Below, in pieces: positions 16,623 through 24,937 of a stretch of 64,000 bases of DNA; within the stretch, counting starts at the first letter, position 1, and each line of letters begins with the position of its first letter. Origin of the DNA: WJMT01 sp964456985 (GTDB taxonomy: Bacteria > Acidobacteriota > Aminicenantia > Aminicenantales > Aminicenantaceae); NCBI GenBank assembly GCA_964456985.1, contig CAYWDH010000009.1:24236-88235 (forward strand), read 5' to 3'. The notes beneath the pieces are model-generated. The model searched no databases, had not been told where the DNA came from, and saw only the letters and a list, made by a program, of their open reading frames with translations. Made by a program: the position numbers and the translations under genes.

Positions 16623-17557
16623 TTTCTTAAGCCGTCTGATATGCATTTTATTATGGATTCATAATCATAAGGGGAAAACCAGTTTATCCCTTTCATCTTT
16701 TTAAACCATGTAAGCTGCCGTTTTGCATAATGTCGGGTATCTTTTTTTGTGGAATCTATGGCTTTTTCTAAGGAAATTTCATTTTTTATGTATTTGAGTA
16801 TGCTTTTATATCCTATGGCTCTAAATGGAGGAGAATCGTCTTCGATCCCTGATTCCAATAAATTCCGAGCCTCTTCAACTATACCTTTTTCAAACATTCT
16901 GTCAACTCTGGCCTCGATTCTTTTGTAAAGAGTTTTTCTGTCAATAATGAGTCCGATTTTAATGATATTAAAGTTCTTGACAAATGATCGGGTCCTTGAA
17001 AAATGTTCAGATATCGGTATGTTTGTGGCGCGGTATACCTCTAAAGCCCTAATTATCCTCAATCTGTCGTTCCTGCCTATTTTGCTGAAGTAGTCAGGAT
17101 CGACTTTTTTGAGTTCCTTCCGGAGTTTTTCGAGTCCGTGTGCATCCGCTTCTCTCTCAAGCTCTCTGCGTACGGAGGCATGATTCTCTTTTTCCGGGAA
17201 TAAGCCCTCTAAGAGAGCTTTAATATAGAGTCCAGTACCTCCGGTTATTATGGGAAGTTTTTTATTGTTTGTGATCTCTTCAATGGCTTTTAAAGAAAAT
17301 CTAACAAAATCAGCCGCTGTAAACTGTGTTGAGGGTTCGGCTATACTGATCAAATGGTGGGGGATATCGTTTCTTTTCTCTGGAGCCAGTTTGTCGGTTC
17401 CGATGTCAAAGCCTTTGTAGACCTGCATGGAGTCGCAGTTGATGATTTCACCATTAAAATAGCGGGCGATCTTTAGCGCTGTTTCACTTTTGCCCACGCA
17501 TGTGGGGCCTAAAATAACGAGAAGATTTTTTGTTTTATAAAGCAATTTTGATAACAA
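16607..17557 (-). CDS. miaA: tRNA dimethylallyltransferase
   Basis: Transfers a dimethylallyl group to N6 of A37 in tRNAs reading codons that start with U. Motifs are P-loop LGPTCVGKSETALKIA, substrate motif INCDSMQVYKGFDIGTDK, PHHLI, and GGTGLYIKALLEGLFP. The 316-residue length is normal, and the C-terminus has the usual KRQLTWFKK. No ATG or GTG is available after the upstream stop; TTG 17557 is the first usable start, with TTG 17545 possible. Neither has a Shine-Dalgarno, so translation is probably coupled to the DUF4388-like gene 27 nt upstream. Confidence 0.95.
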   Translation of the reverse strand: MLSKLLYKTKNLLVILGPTCVGKSETALKIARYFNGEIINCDSMQVYKGFDIGTDKLAPEKRNDIPHHLISIAEPSTQFTAADFVRFSLKAIEEITNNKKLPIITGGTGLYIKALLEGLFPEKENHASVRRELEREADAHGLEKLRKELKKVDPDYFSKIGRNDRLRIIRALEVYRATNIPISEHFSRTRSFVKNFNIIKIGLIIDRKTLYKRIEARVDRMFEKGIVEEARNLLESGIEDDSPPFRAIGYKSILKYIKNEISLEKAIDSTKKDTRHYAKRQLTWFKKMKGINWFSPYDYESIIKCISDGLRKWKKQ

Positions 17558-17584
17558 GCAGTAGTGCCAATACTGAGATGAGGA

Positions 17585-18718
17585 TTAAAAAGCCCAAGAT
17601 TTGGTTTTTTTTGTATTCCATTTGCCTATATTTTTTAAGTTTTTTGCGACTTTAGATTCATGCTCGTCTCCTAAGGTTTTTTTCACAGTCAGAAGCTCTG
17701 AAACGAGTATTTCATTAAGGGAGGCCAGAAACTCATCTAATTTGATTTCTCCCGGGAGGCTGGGATGGGTTGAGGGTGTGGAACTTATATTCACTTCTCC
17801 GTTTTGAGATAGGCTTATGTTCTGGAGTTGGAGGGGCAGATGTGGTTTTATGTCTTTAATGCATTTTTCCAGAACACTCAATGCAACAGGGCCGATTTCT
17901 TTTGAGATATATTTGTATATATATACGCATTTCTTGTTAAAGGAATTGAGAATATTGGAGAGTTCGAATTTGGAGATTTCCTTTGTGAAAGAGATCGTAT
18001 TTTTATGAAGGGGCCCGGCTATCCGAAGGCATGAGAAGAGATAGATCAATCTGTTTGTTTCTTTATTTCCGATCTCACTGAGTTTGTATAATTCGCTTAT
18101 TTTTATTTTGTCTCCAATAATATTTAAAAGGTAAATCTCATTGGGCTTGAGGTCTGTGTTTAAAAAAGATTTATTTGCATGAGTCTGGATGTATTTATCA
18201 GAAGATGGTATATGAGAGTTGATTATTTCCTGATCATTCATTTGATAGATGCCTTTGCGGATAATTTTCAATGTGGGGATGGAGATCAATATTTCTGACT
18301 TGTCTGTTTCCTGTGCCGGGTCAAAAAAATAATCCGCATCGGTCCAATCAAACAAAGGGAGAACGTCGTCTATGAGAAATCTTTTGAGAAATTCCCATAG
18401 CTCCAAAGACGAAAATATATTAAGCTCCGTAATGGTTTTAAGTTGAGATATTTTTTTCGCTTTTGCAAATTTTTCACACTTTTTCATGCTTGATGAAGAG
18501 AGATGTTTTTCTTTTTGCAGTAAGGAGAAAAAACTCATTTTATTAAGGGATGAGGCGTTTGCTATGACATCTCCTTCATAGAAATCTATGTTTTTAGAGG
18601 TGTTGTCTTTTTTGATTTCCAGATGGCCTGTTTTTTTATAGTTCCATACTCGGTAAAGCAAATGAGGAAAAGGAGAGTCTGAAAAATTTCCATTAAGCCA
18701 CACTTTTTCCATAAACAT
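17585..18718 (-). CDS. DUF4388-like protein of unknown function
   Basis: 377 residues. The first 110 residues (for example RVWNYKKTGHLEIKKDNTSK, NIDFYEGDVIANASS) look like the DUF4388 domain found in many gliding or signalling bacteria. There it is often fused to two-component or TPR modules and is thought to be a protein-interaction domain. The remaining 260 residues are mainly helical with no motif I recognise. There is no signal peptide or membrane segment, so it is cytoplasmic. It is encoded between yip1-abc-mfp and miaA. A TTGACA/TATAAA promoter ends 8 nt before the ATG, so it may start its own leaderless transcript. ATG 18712 is an alternative start. Confidence 0.7.
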   Translation of the reverse strand: MFMEKVWLNGNFSDSPFPHLLYRVWNYKKTGHLEIKKDNTSKNIDFYEGDVIANASSLNKMSFFSLLQKEKHLSSSSMKKCEKFAKAKKISQLKTITELNIFSSLELWEFLKRFLIDDVLPLFDWTDADYFFDPAQETDKSEILISIPTLKIIRKGIYQMNDQEIINSHIPSSDKYIQTHANKSFLNTDLKPNEIYLLNIIGDKIKISELYKLSEIGNKETNRLIYLFSCLRIAGPLHKNTISFTKEISKFELSNILNSFNKKCVYIYKYISKEIGPVALSVLEKCIKDIKPHLPLQLQNISLSQNGEVNISSTPSTHPSLPGEIKLDEFLASLNEILVSELLTVKKTLGDEHESKVAKNLKNIGKWNTKKTKSWAF

Positions 18719-18726
18719 AAATATAC

Positions 18727-18753
18727 TTTATAAATGAACAGAAAATATGTCAA
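18727..18753 (-). promoter_or_regulatory. Promoter for DUF4388-like gene, predicted leaderless
   Basis: Minus strand TTGACA (18753-18748), a short 15-nt spacer, TATAAA (18732-18727), then 8 nt to ATG 18718 with no Shine-Dalgarno. The short spacer lowers confidence. Confidence 0.4.
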
Positions 18754-18788
18754 ACGGATTATCTGAGTTAGTTAAAAAACAGGAGAGA

Positions 18789-19496
18789 TCAACCCATGAA
18801 ACTCAAACTTAAAAGACCGATGCCTATGTTCAGCAAGCTTTTGAGGATCCATAATCCGTAAGATATGAAGAGCGCTTTTTTGAATGATATCTTGAATAAG
18901 GAAGATAGAGCATAACCCAGAACCCAGAACATCCACAGTTGGAAAAAGTCGAACTGACTTAATATGATAAATTTCAAGGATAACGCTTCCAGATTTGGAA
19001 AGAATAAGGCAAGGCTCGTGGTCGTGCCCATAACTGTTTTACTTGTGAAAATCATAATGAGCCTGACAACAGATCCCAGGATCTTATCAATAAAGCTCGC
19101 ATGGATGAATGCAGAAAAGATCTGTACATATTTCCCTTCCGTTGAGGTCATACGTCCCATGACCATGAGCACAGCTGCGGATAAAAGAAGACCCAGCACA
19201 ACAACAACAGGGGTCACCACAAAGGACTGGAGTATGATTTGGACTTTGGATGGATTCTGCATCCGGTCAAGCGTATTGTTGAACCGCTCCTCCCCCATCC
19301 GGTCTTTGAGTTTAATGTTGTTTTTAAAGGTATTGATGCTGTCCTGTTGAGAAATAGGCTGGATGATAAAAGAAAAAACAGCCGTGACAACGAGTAAAAC
19401 AATAAGAGCATCTTTCCAGGGTGCTTTCTCGGCAATAAATGCGAATGTCTCTTTTGGGTTCAAAAAGACTCCTTGGAGCCGGCTAAAAAAATTCAT
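18789..19496 (-). CDS. YIP1 family membrane protein
   Basis: A 235-residue integral membrane protein with the Yip1-type N-terminus (FFSRLQGVFLNPKETFAFIAEK) followed by about five hydrophobic helices (IVLLVVTAVFSFIIQP, VVTPVVVVLGLLLSAAVLMVM and others). Bacterial YIP1 proteins have no firmly assigned function. Here it lies 2 bp downstream of an ABC ATPase and an adaptor protein, exactly where an FtsX/MacB-type permease would be expected. It may therefore be the membrane partner of that ATPase or an accessory (inference). Confidence 0.78.
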   Translation of the reverse strand: MNFFSRLQGVFLNPKETFAFIAEKAPWKDALIVLLVVTAVFSFIIQPISQQDSINTFKNNIKLKDRMGEERFNNTLDRMQNPSKVQIILQSFVVTPVVVVLGLLLSAAVLMVMGRMTSTEGKYVQIFSAFIHASFIDKILGSVVRLIMIFTSKTVMGTTTSLALFFPNLEALSLKFIILSQFDFFQLWMFWVLGYALSSLFKISFKKALFISYGLWILKSLLNIGIGLLSLSFMG

Positions 19497-19498
19497 GA

Positions 19499-20200
19499 TT
19501 ATTCTCCCCTTTTTTCCTCTTTTTCAATCATTCCGTCTTTTATATAAATGATCCTGTTAGCATGCCTTGCGATATTTGAGTCATGTGTGACCATGATGAT
19601 GGTGTTTCCTTGAGAGTGGATCTTGTTGAAGAGCTTTAGGATCTCTTGGCCGGTTTTTGAATCAAGATTGCCTGTGGGTTCGTCAGCCAAAAGAATGGAT
19701 GGGTCATTCACCAAGGCCCGGGCAATGGCCACTCTCTGTCTTTCGCCTCCGGATAGTTCTGACGGACGGTGGTCCTTTCTATTCAGGATCTCCACCATTT
19801 CAAGGGCCCTTTCAGCTTTTTCCCTTCTTGTATTCCTGCTCTCTCCTCTGTAAATCAAGGGAAGCTCCACATTGTGGAAAGCGGAAGCTCTGGAGAGAAG
19901 ATTGAACACCTGAAAAACAAAACCGATTTCCTTGTTCCTTATGAAAGCGAGTTCATTATCATCCAGGGAACTGACAAGCTTATGGTTTAAATAATATTTT
20001 CCTTTGGAAGGAGTATCAAGACAGCCTAAAAGGTTCATTATGGTTGATTTTCCTGAACCTGAAGGACCCATTATTGCAAGGAATTCGTTCTTTGTTACGG
20101 AAAAGGTCACACCGCAGAGAGCCCTGACCTCCTGTTTACCAAGTTTATAGATTTTCCAGAGATTCTCAGCAGAGATGATGATATTGTTGTTGTTTCCCAT
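19499..20200 (-). CDS. ABC transporter ATP-binding protein (MacB/LolD family)
   Basis: The 233-residue nucleotide-binding subunit of a type VII (MacB/LolCDE/FtsE-like) ABC system. Walker A is GPSGSGKSTI, Q-loop FVFQVFNLL, signature LSGGERQRVAIARAL, Walker B ILLADEPTGNLD, and H-loop MVTHD. These systems extract substrates or transmit force across the envelope rather than pumping through the membrane (family knowledge). The start overlaps the stop of the adaptor gene by 1 bp, and the YIP1 gene follows directly. No FtsX-like permease is encoded in the cluster. Confidence 0.93.
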   Translation of the reverse strand: MGNNNNIIISAENLWKIYKLGKQEVRALCGVTFSVTKNEFLAIMGPSGSGKSTIMNLLGCLDTPSKGKYYLNHKLVSSLDDNELAFIRNKEIGFVFQVFNLLSRASAFHNVELPLIYRGESRNTRREKAERALEMVEILNRKDHRPSELSGGERQRVAIARALVNDPSILLADEPTGNLDSKTGQEILKLFNKIHSQGNTIIMVTHDSNIARHANRIIYIKDGMIEKEEKRGE

Positions 20201-21426
20201 CAGGAGCTCTCTTCCTTTTTTTCAGCCTTGACAAGCATATCATCATTGAGCTGGCGCAAAGCACTGTAAGGCCCCACAGCGATGTCTTCTCCCTCTTCAA
20301 GTCCTCGTACAATCTCGATATTAAGTTCTCCCATGATTCCTTTTTCAACAGGACGGAATCGGGCTCTGTCATCTTTGATGATGAACACGCCTTCTTCCTG
20401 TTTGTTCGCGAGAGTATCCGTCTCTTCGTCTGATTCTTTGAGGACAAGGGCTGAGATGGGAACAGTAAGCACACCAGATTTTTCTGCAGTGATGATATCT
20501 GCAGTTGCAGAAAGCCCGGGTTTTAGATTTTTCGGAGGGTTCTCCAGTGTGATAACGACTTTAAAATCCTTTGATTCTTCAGAGCCGGTAACAGTCTGGA
20601 TAGCAGAGCTGCCGATCTCTGTGACTTTTCCTTTAATGACCAGATCAGGAAAGGCGTCCACTCTGACTTCCGAAGTCTGTCCGAGTTCCACTCCAATCAC
20701 ATCGGTTTCGTCAACTTCCACATCCACCTCCATTACAGATAGGTCTGCGATGGTTAAAAGTACTGTTCCTGGATTGTTCATTGTCCCTACCAGAGCGATT
20801 TCTCCTTCCTCCACATTAAGGCTTGTTATGATTCCGTCTATAGGGGAATCATAGACGGTTTTTTCCAAGTTATCGAGAGTGCTTCTTAAAGACGCTTGGG
20901 CTTGTTTGATCTGATACTCGATCGATTCATAGCTGGCTTTTGAAATATTGTACTTTGCTTGAGAAGATTCTAATTCTTCCCTGGATATCAATTTTTTTTC
21001 AAAGAGAGCTTCTTTCCTTTCAAAGCTTCTTTTGTCATTTTCAAGCTGAGCTTCCGCCTTGATTTTTTCAGCTTGTAAAGAATGGATATAGGCCCTGTCT
21101 CTATCAGCGCTTGCCTCATATTGAGTGGATTCAAGTTTGAGGAGAAGGTCATTTTTTTTGACAACCTGTCCCTCTTCTACGGCAATTTTTATTATTCTCC
21201 CTGCTATAAGGGCACTGATATCCACACTTTTTTTGGGTTTAACTTCTCCTGAAGCGGAAATTTTGGATATAAGGTTTTCCTTTTTGACTTTTTCCACTGT
21301 GACGGTGATGCTTTTCTCGCGTTGAGCCTGAAGATTAATAAATATGATAATGGCTATCAGTAGAATGACAGCGCCTATGATAATGATTTTTTTCTTGCTT
21401 TTTTTTGGTTTTTTTTGTTCATTCAT
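20200..21426 (-). CDS. Periplasmic adaptor (membrane fusion) protein, MacA/HlyD family
   Basis: A 408-residue adaptor anchored by one N-terminal membrane helix (KIIIIGAVILLIAIIIFINL) after a lysine-rich cytosolic tail. It then has a barrel-sandwich half (ISASGEVKPKKSVDISALI), a coiled-coil hairpin at about residues 85-165 (Lys/Glu-rich, AEAQLENDKRSFERKEALFE) and the returning lipoyl half ending at DGIITSLNVEEGEIALVG. Beta-barrel and membrane-proximal domains complete it. It bridges an inner-membrane ABC unit and an outer-membrane channel; no TolC gene is in the window. ATG 21426 was chosen with GAGAGA upstream; the open frame extends 18 codons further to a TTG. Confidence 0.92.
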   Translation of the reverse strand: MNEQKKPKKSKKKIIIIGAVILLIAIIIFINLQAQREKSITVTVEKVKKENLISKISASGEVKPKKSVDISALIAGRIIKIAVEEGQVVKKNDLLLKLESTQYEASADRDRAYIHSLQAEKIKAEAQLENDKRSFERKEALFEKKLISREELESSQAKYNISKASYESIEYQIKQAQASLRSTLDNLEKTVYDSPIDGIITSLNVEEGEIALVGTMNNPGTVLLTIADLSVMEVDVEVDETDVIGVELGQTSEVRVDAFPDLVIKGKVTEIGSSAIQTVTGSEESKDFKVVITLENPPKNLKPGLSATADIITAEKSGVLTVPISALVLKESDEETDTLANKQEEGVFIIKDDRARFRPVEKGIMGELNIEIVRGLEEGEDIAVGPYSALRQLNDDMLVKAEKKEESS

Positions 21427-21597
21427 TAGATCTCTCTCATGTGCGTTTTTTATCATAATACAGTACGTATTTTTTGGCAAAGAGTTTTTAATTTGATAAA
21501 AACATATATTGCCCTGGATATATATTGCTGGTAATATAATTATTCTCTGTTTTTTAAAGAAGCAGGATTTTATTTGTGATTGATTCAGGTCAATTCG

Positions 21598-22383
21598 ATG
21601 AATTTAAATAAGTATTTGAATGCCGCGGAAAAGGCAGCAAAAAAAGCAGGCTTGATGCTCATTCAGAATATTGGGTCAAACAGAGAGATATCGTTTAAGG
21701 GCGAGGTCAATCTCGTCACCAACTTTGACAAGCAGTCTCAGGAAATCATTCATGATTCTTTACGAAGTGTTTTCCCTGATCACGACATCATAGCAGAAGA
21801 AGGTCTTAAAAAAGAAAAAGGCTCTGATTTCAAATGGATAGTGGACCCCATAGACGGAACCACAAACTATGTCCATGGATTTCCTGTTTTTTGTATTTCC
21901 ATAGCTGTTGAAAAAGAAGGGGAGACTTTGGTTGGCCTTGTTTTGGATCCCATGCGGGATGAGTGGTTTACGGCAAAAAGAGGCGAAGGGGCCTGTCTTA
22001 ATAAAAAAAAGATACATGTATCCGGCATTGATGAACTTGATAAAAGCCTTCTTACAACCGGTTTTCCCTATGACATCAGAGAGAGTGAGTTGAATAATCT
22101 TGACCATTTTTCAAATTTTGCTGTAAGGTGCCAGGCCATCCGCCGCTGCGGCTCAGCTGCTCTCGACCTTTGCTACGTGGCGTGCGGACGGGCGGATGGG
22201 TTCTGGGAACTGAAGCTTTCTCCCTGGGATACAGCGGCCGGAGCTTTAATAGTCAAGGAAGCGGGAGGTTGCGTCACTGATTTCCATAACCAAAGATTCC
22301 ATCCCGGCAAAAAACAGGTACTGGCCTCAAATGGAAAGATCCACAAACAGATTCTTGAGGTTTTAAAACTGGGGAAAATATGA
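21598..22383 (+). CDS. suhB: Inositol-1-monophosphatase family phosphatase (SuhB-like)
   Basis: A Mg2+-dependent sugar/inositol phosphatase of 261 residues. The catalytic motifs are IIAEEG, WIVDPIDGTTNYVHGFP and SPWDTAAGALIVKEAGG, with all metal-binding acidic residues present. Members hydrolyse inositol-1-phosphate, fructose-1,6-bisphosphate or histidinol phosphate, and SuhB also acts in rRNA transcription antitermination in enterobacteria. The precise substrate here is unknown. ATG 21598 was selected because CAGGT lies 7 nt upstream; TTG 21580 is less likely. The stop overlaps the next gene's start (ATGA), so the two are cotranscribed. Confidence 0.92.
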   Translation: MNLNKYLNAAEKAAKKAGLMLIQNIGSNREISFKGEVNLVTNFDKQSQEIIHDSLRSVFPDHDIIAEEGLKKEKGSDFKWIVDPIDGTTNYVHGFPVFCISIAVEKEGETLVGLVLDPMRDEWFTAKRGEGACLNKKKIHVSGIDELDKSLLTTGFPYDIRESELNNLDHFSNFAVRCQAIRRCGSAALDLCYVACGRADGFWELKLSPWDTAAGALIVKEAGGCVTDFHNQRFHPGKKQVLASNGKIHKQILEVLKLGKI

Positions 22384-22916
22384 CAAAAAAGAGGGGGCAT
22401 TATTTTATTTTTCTTTTTTCTTTTGTTTTTTTATGCAGTGCCTTGTGTATTTACATGGGTCAAGGCCAGGATATCATACGGCCAAGGCTGGAAAACAGCA
22501 GGGTTTATAGAATGGGAGTGCCTGCAGACCGCCATTGGGTGAGCACGGGTTTTGATGTTGAGCGCGGAGAAGTCATTCATTTCATGGCAGATGGGACTAT
22601 TTCACTTCAAAAAGGAAATCCAAAAGCATACTGTGACCCGAATGGGTACAACCTAAAAACGATGCAGCAGCCGATTGAAGATAAAAACATCGGCTCTCTT
22701 ATCGGAAGGGTAATTTTGCTTATTTCTATTGAAGAAGATGAAGAGACGGGGGAAGAAATAAGGAATGAGATCATAAAAGAATTTTATATTGGCGGAGAAA
22801 CAGAGGTCGCCATGCCCTTAGATGGGGAGCTGCAGCTGGGAATCAATGAACTTGTGGTGGAAGATAATGAAGGGGCCTTCCAGGTCAGAATGTATTTGGT
22901 TGATGAACGGCTTTAG
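22380..22916 (+). CDS. Secreted protein of unknown function, possibly carbohydrate-binding
   Basis: 178 residues with an N-terminal signal sequence (KRGHYFIFLFSFVFLCSALC). The mature part has a beta-strand pattern: WVSTGFDVERGEVIHFMADG, then GSLIGRVILL, then an FYIGGETEVAMPLDGELQLG stretch followed by INELV. The series (a tryptophan with TG, a G-rich strand, a gap, GxLIG, then a terminal LxLGIN) is reminiscent of LecA/PA-IL-type calcium-binding galactose lectin domains. That resemblance is by eye only and uncertain. It overlaps suhB by 4 bp, and its 3' end overlaps accC (convergent) by 4 bp. Confidence 0.65.
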   Translation: MTKKRGHYFIFLFSFVFLCSALCIYMGQGQDIIRPRLENSRVYRMGVPADRHWVSTGFDVERGEVIHFMADGTISLQKGNPKAYCDPNGYNLKTMQQPIEDKNIGSLIGRVILLISIEEDEETGEEIRNEIIKEFYIGGETEVAMPLDGELQLGINELVVEDNEGAFQVRMYLVDERL

Positions 22917-24262
22917 TGGCTGTTTTCTTTAGAGATCAGTCTTTCCAGAAATTGGGTGTTGTATTTGCCTTTTAAGAAATCCGGGTTGGATAAAACATTC
23001 AGATGTAGCGGTATATTTGTCTTGATTCCAACGATAATGGTCATTTCCAGCGCTGATTTCATTTTTCTTATGGCTTCTTCCCTGGTTGGGGCATGGGATA
23101 TGACTTTAGCGATTAGGGAGTCATAATGCGGGGGAATATTCCATCCTTGGTATGCGGCCGAGTCAATTCGAATTCCTTTTCCACCGGGAAAAACAAGGAA
23201 TTCAATTTTTCCTGGGGATGGTACAAATGAAGTGGGGTCTTCGGCATTGATCCGGCATTCAATACTGTGGCCGTTGATAAACAGGTCGTTTTTGGGGTCG
23301 AGTTTTTCCCCGCTTGCAATCCTAATCTGTTTTTTTACCAGATCGATTCCATAGACCATTTCGGTTATGGGATGTTCGACTTGAATTCTGGTATTGGACT
23401 CCATAAAGTAGAAATTTTTTTGGCTGTCAACAAGAAATTCAAAAGTACCCAGACTATGATAGTCTATGTATTCTGTGGCTGTTTCTACTGCTTTTATCAT
23501 TTTTTTCCGTATTTTCTCATCTATGAATACAGAAGGGGTTTCTTCCAAGATTTTCTGGTTTTTTCTCTGGATAGAGCATTCCCTTTCTCCAAAAGCCATG
23601 ACACGGCCGTTGTCGTCTCTTATCACTTGTATTTCTATGTGCCGGGCGTTTTCTATGTATTTCTCTAAATAAAGATCAGGGTTACCAAAAGCTGAATTCG
23701 ACTCATTTTGCGCTATAGTATACTGTTCCTCAAGATTGGAATGGGAGCGGACGATGCGCATTCCCTTTCCACCTCCCCCTGCTGCTGCTTTAAGCATAAC
23801 AGGAAATCCGATTTTTTTTGCAGTTATTTCAGCAGAGCTAAAGTCTTTCACTATCCCATCTGATCCCGGGAGGATGGGAAGCTTTGCTTTTTTCATCTCC
23901 TGCCGTGCTCTGTTTTTATCTCCCATCATTCTCATATTTGCAGCTGAGGGGCCTATAAATATCAGTCCTTCCTGATTGCATATTTCAGGAAAACGGGGAT
24001 TTTCAGCAAGAAATCCGTATCCCGGGTGGATGGCCTCGGCTTTAGTGATCACTGCAGCGCTGATTATGTTGGGGATATTGAGATAGCTGTCGCTTGCTTT
24101 TGCCGGGCCTATACATACTTTTTCGTCCGCAAGAAGTGCGTGGAGAGAGTCTTTGTCCGCTTCTGAAAAGACAGCTACGGTTTTGATTCCCAGTTCATGT
24201 GCTCCCCGCATGATCCGGAGAGCTATTTCTCCCCTGTTAGCTATCAATATTTTTGAGAACAT
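22913..24262 (-). CDS. accC: Acetyl-CoA carboxylase, biotin carboxylase subunit
   Basis: An ATP-grasp enzyme of 449 residues that carboxylates biotin on AccB, the first half-reaction of malonyl-CoA synthesis for fatty acids. Hallmarks are MFSKILIANRGEIALRIMR, the glycine-rich ATP loop KAAAGGGGKGMRIV, ECSIQRKNQKILEE, and FMESNTRIQVEHPITEMVYG with the catalytic region. The length is standard for a stand-alone AccC. It lies immediately downstream of accB with no gap, forming the usual accBC operon. The carboxyltransferase genes accA/accD are not in the window. A pyruvate or propionyl-CoA carboxylase subunit is possible but less likely with this BCCP. Confidence 0.95.
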   Translation of the reverse strand: MFSKILIANRGEIALRIMRGAHELGIKTVAVFSEADKDSLHALLADEKVCIGPAKASDSYLNIPNIISAAVITKAEAIHPGYGFLAENPRFPEICNQEGLIFIGPSAANMRMMGDKNRARQEMKKAKLPILPGSDGIVKDFSSAEITAKKIGFPVMLKAAAGGGGKGMRIVRSHSNLEEQYTIAQNESNSAFGNPDLYLEKYIENARHIEIQVIRDDNGRVMAFGERECSIQRKNQKILEETPSVFIDEKIRKKMIKAVETATEYIDYHSLGTFEFLVDSQKNFYFMESNTRIQVEHPITEMVYGIDLVKKQIRIASGEKLDPKNDLFINGHSIECRINAEDPTSFVPSPGKIEFLVFPGGKGIRIDSAAYQGWNIPPHYDSLIAKVISHAPTREEAIRKMKSALEMTIIVGIKTNIPLHLNVLSNPDFLKGKYNTQFLERLISKENSH

Positions 24263-24736
24263 TTATTTCTTTTTCACTGAAAAAAGATTTTGTCCGTATT
24301 CGACCGGATTCCCGTTCTTGACGTATATATCCTCTATGGTGCCGTCAATATCAGATTCGATTTCATTCATCAGTTTCATGGCTTCTATGATGCACAGGGT
24401 TTGGTTTTTCTTTATATCTTCCCCGATCTCCACAAACGGAGGGGAGGATGGATCAGGCGCTCTGTAGAATGTGCCTACCATCGGAGAGGTGATAAAGTGA
24501 AGATTGTTATCTGTTGATATATCTTTTGTTTCTTCTTTTTCTTCCTTATTTTCTTTGCTCTGGTCAGCCTTGGGGGGCTCGGGTATGAGGGTTACTTCCT
24601 TGATCTCTGGTTGTTTTGGTTCTCTGCTTATTCTTATTTTGAAACCTTCCATCTCGAGTTCAAAGTCAAAGAGATTCCTTTTTTCAAGCAGATCTACAAG
24701 TTTTGATATTTCCTTATAATCGATCTTTGATTTCAT
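24263..24736 (-). CDS. accB: Acetyl-CoA carboxylase biotin carboxyl carrier protein
   Basis: 157 residues. The N-terminal segment (KIDYKEISKLVDLLEKRNLF) is followed by an acidic, lysine-rich flexible linker at about residues 50-75. The C-terminal biotinyl domain has SPMVGTFYRAP and the biotin-lysine motif EAMKLMNEI with Lys121. It swings the carboxybiotin between AccC and the carboxyltransferase. The Shine-Dalgarno AGGGAG precedes the ATG. The accC start follows the stop without a gap. Confidence 0.95.
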   Translation of the reverse strand: MKSKIDYKEISKLVDLLEKRNLFDFELEMEGFKIRISREPKQPEIKEVTLIPEPPKADQSKENKEEKEETKDISTDNNLHFITSPMVGTFYRAPDPSSPPFVEIGEDIKKNQTLCIIEAMKLMNEIESDIDGTIEDIYVKNGNPVEYGQNLFSVKKK

Positions 24737-24859
24737 TGTGTATCTCCCTAAAAAGCCGAAATCTATCTCGCTTTGAAGAAAATTAGTATTAAATTAATCG
24801 CTATGGATGTAAATGTCAAGAAGAAGTGAGCGTTTCCAGTTCCGCTGTTTTGAGGTTTT

Positions 24860-24882
24860 AGCCTGGATGATGAACAAGCCGG
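24860..24882. repeat. Dispersed TARCCTG/CAGGTTA repeat, copy E (left end only)
   Basis: AGCCTGGATGATGAACAAGCC matches the left end of copy H (AACCTGGATGATGAGCGAGT). The other terminus was not found; the ffh leader follows, with TATAAT at 24897-24902. Confidence 0.5.
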
Positions 24883-24937
24883 TTTATTTATTGTGTTATA
24901 ATAAGAATGAAGATCCCAGGCTGAAAAGAGAGGACTT

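Noticed and set aside
17530..17570. Possible sigma-54 promoter TTGGCAC...TGCTT upstream of miaA
   Set aside because: The GG-GC spacing is short by about three bases and the site overlaps the coding start, so it does not fit the -24/-12 consensus.
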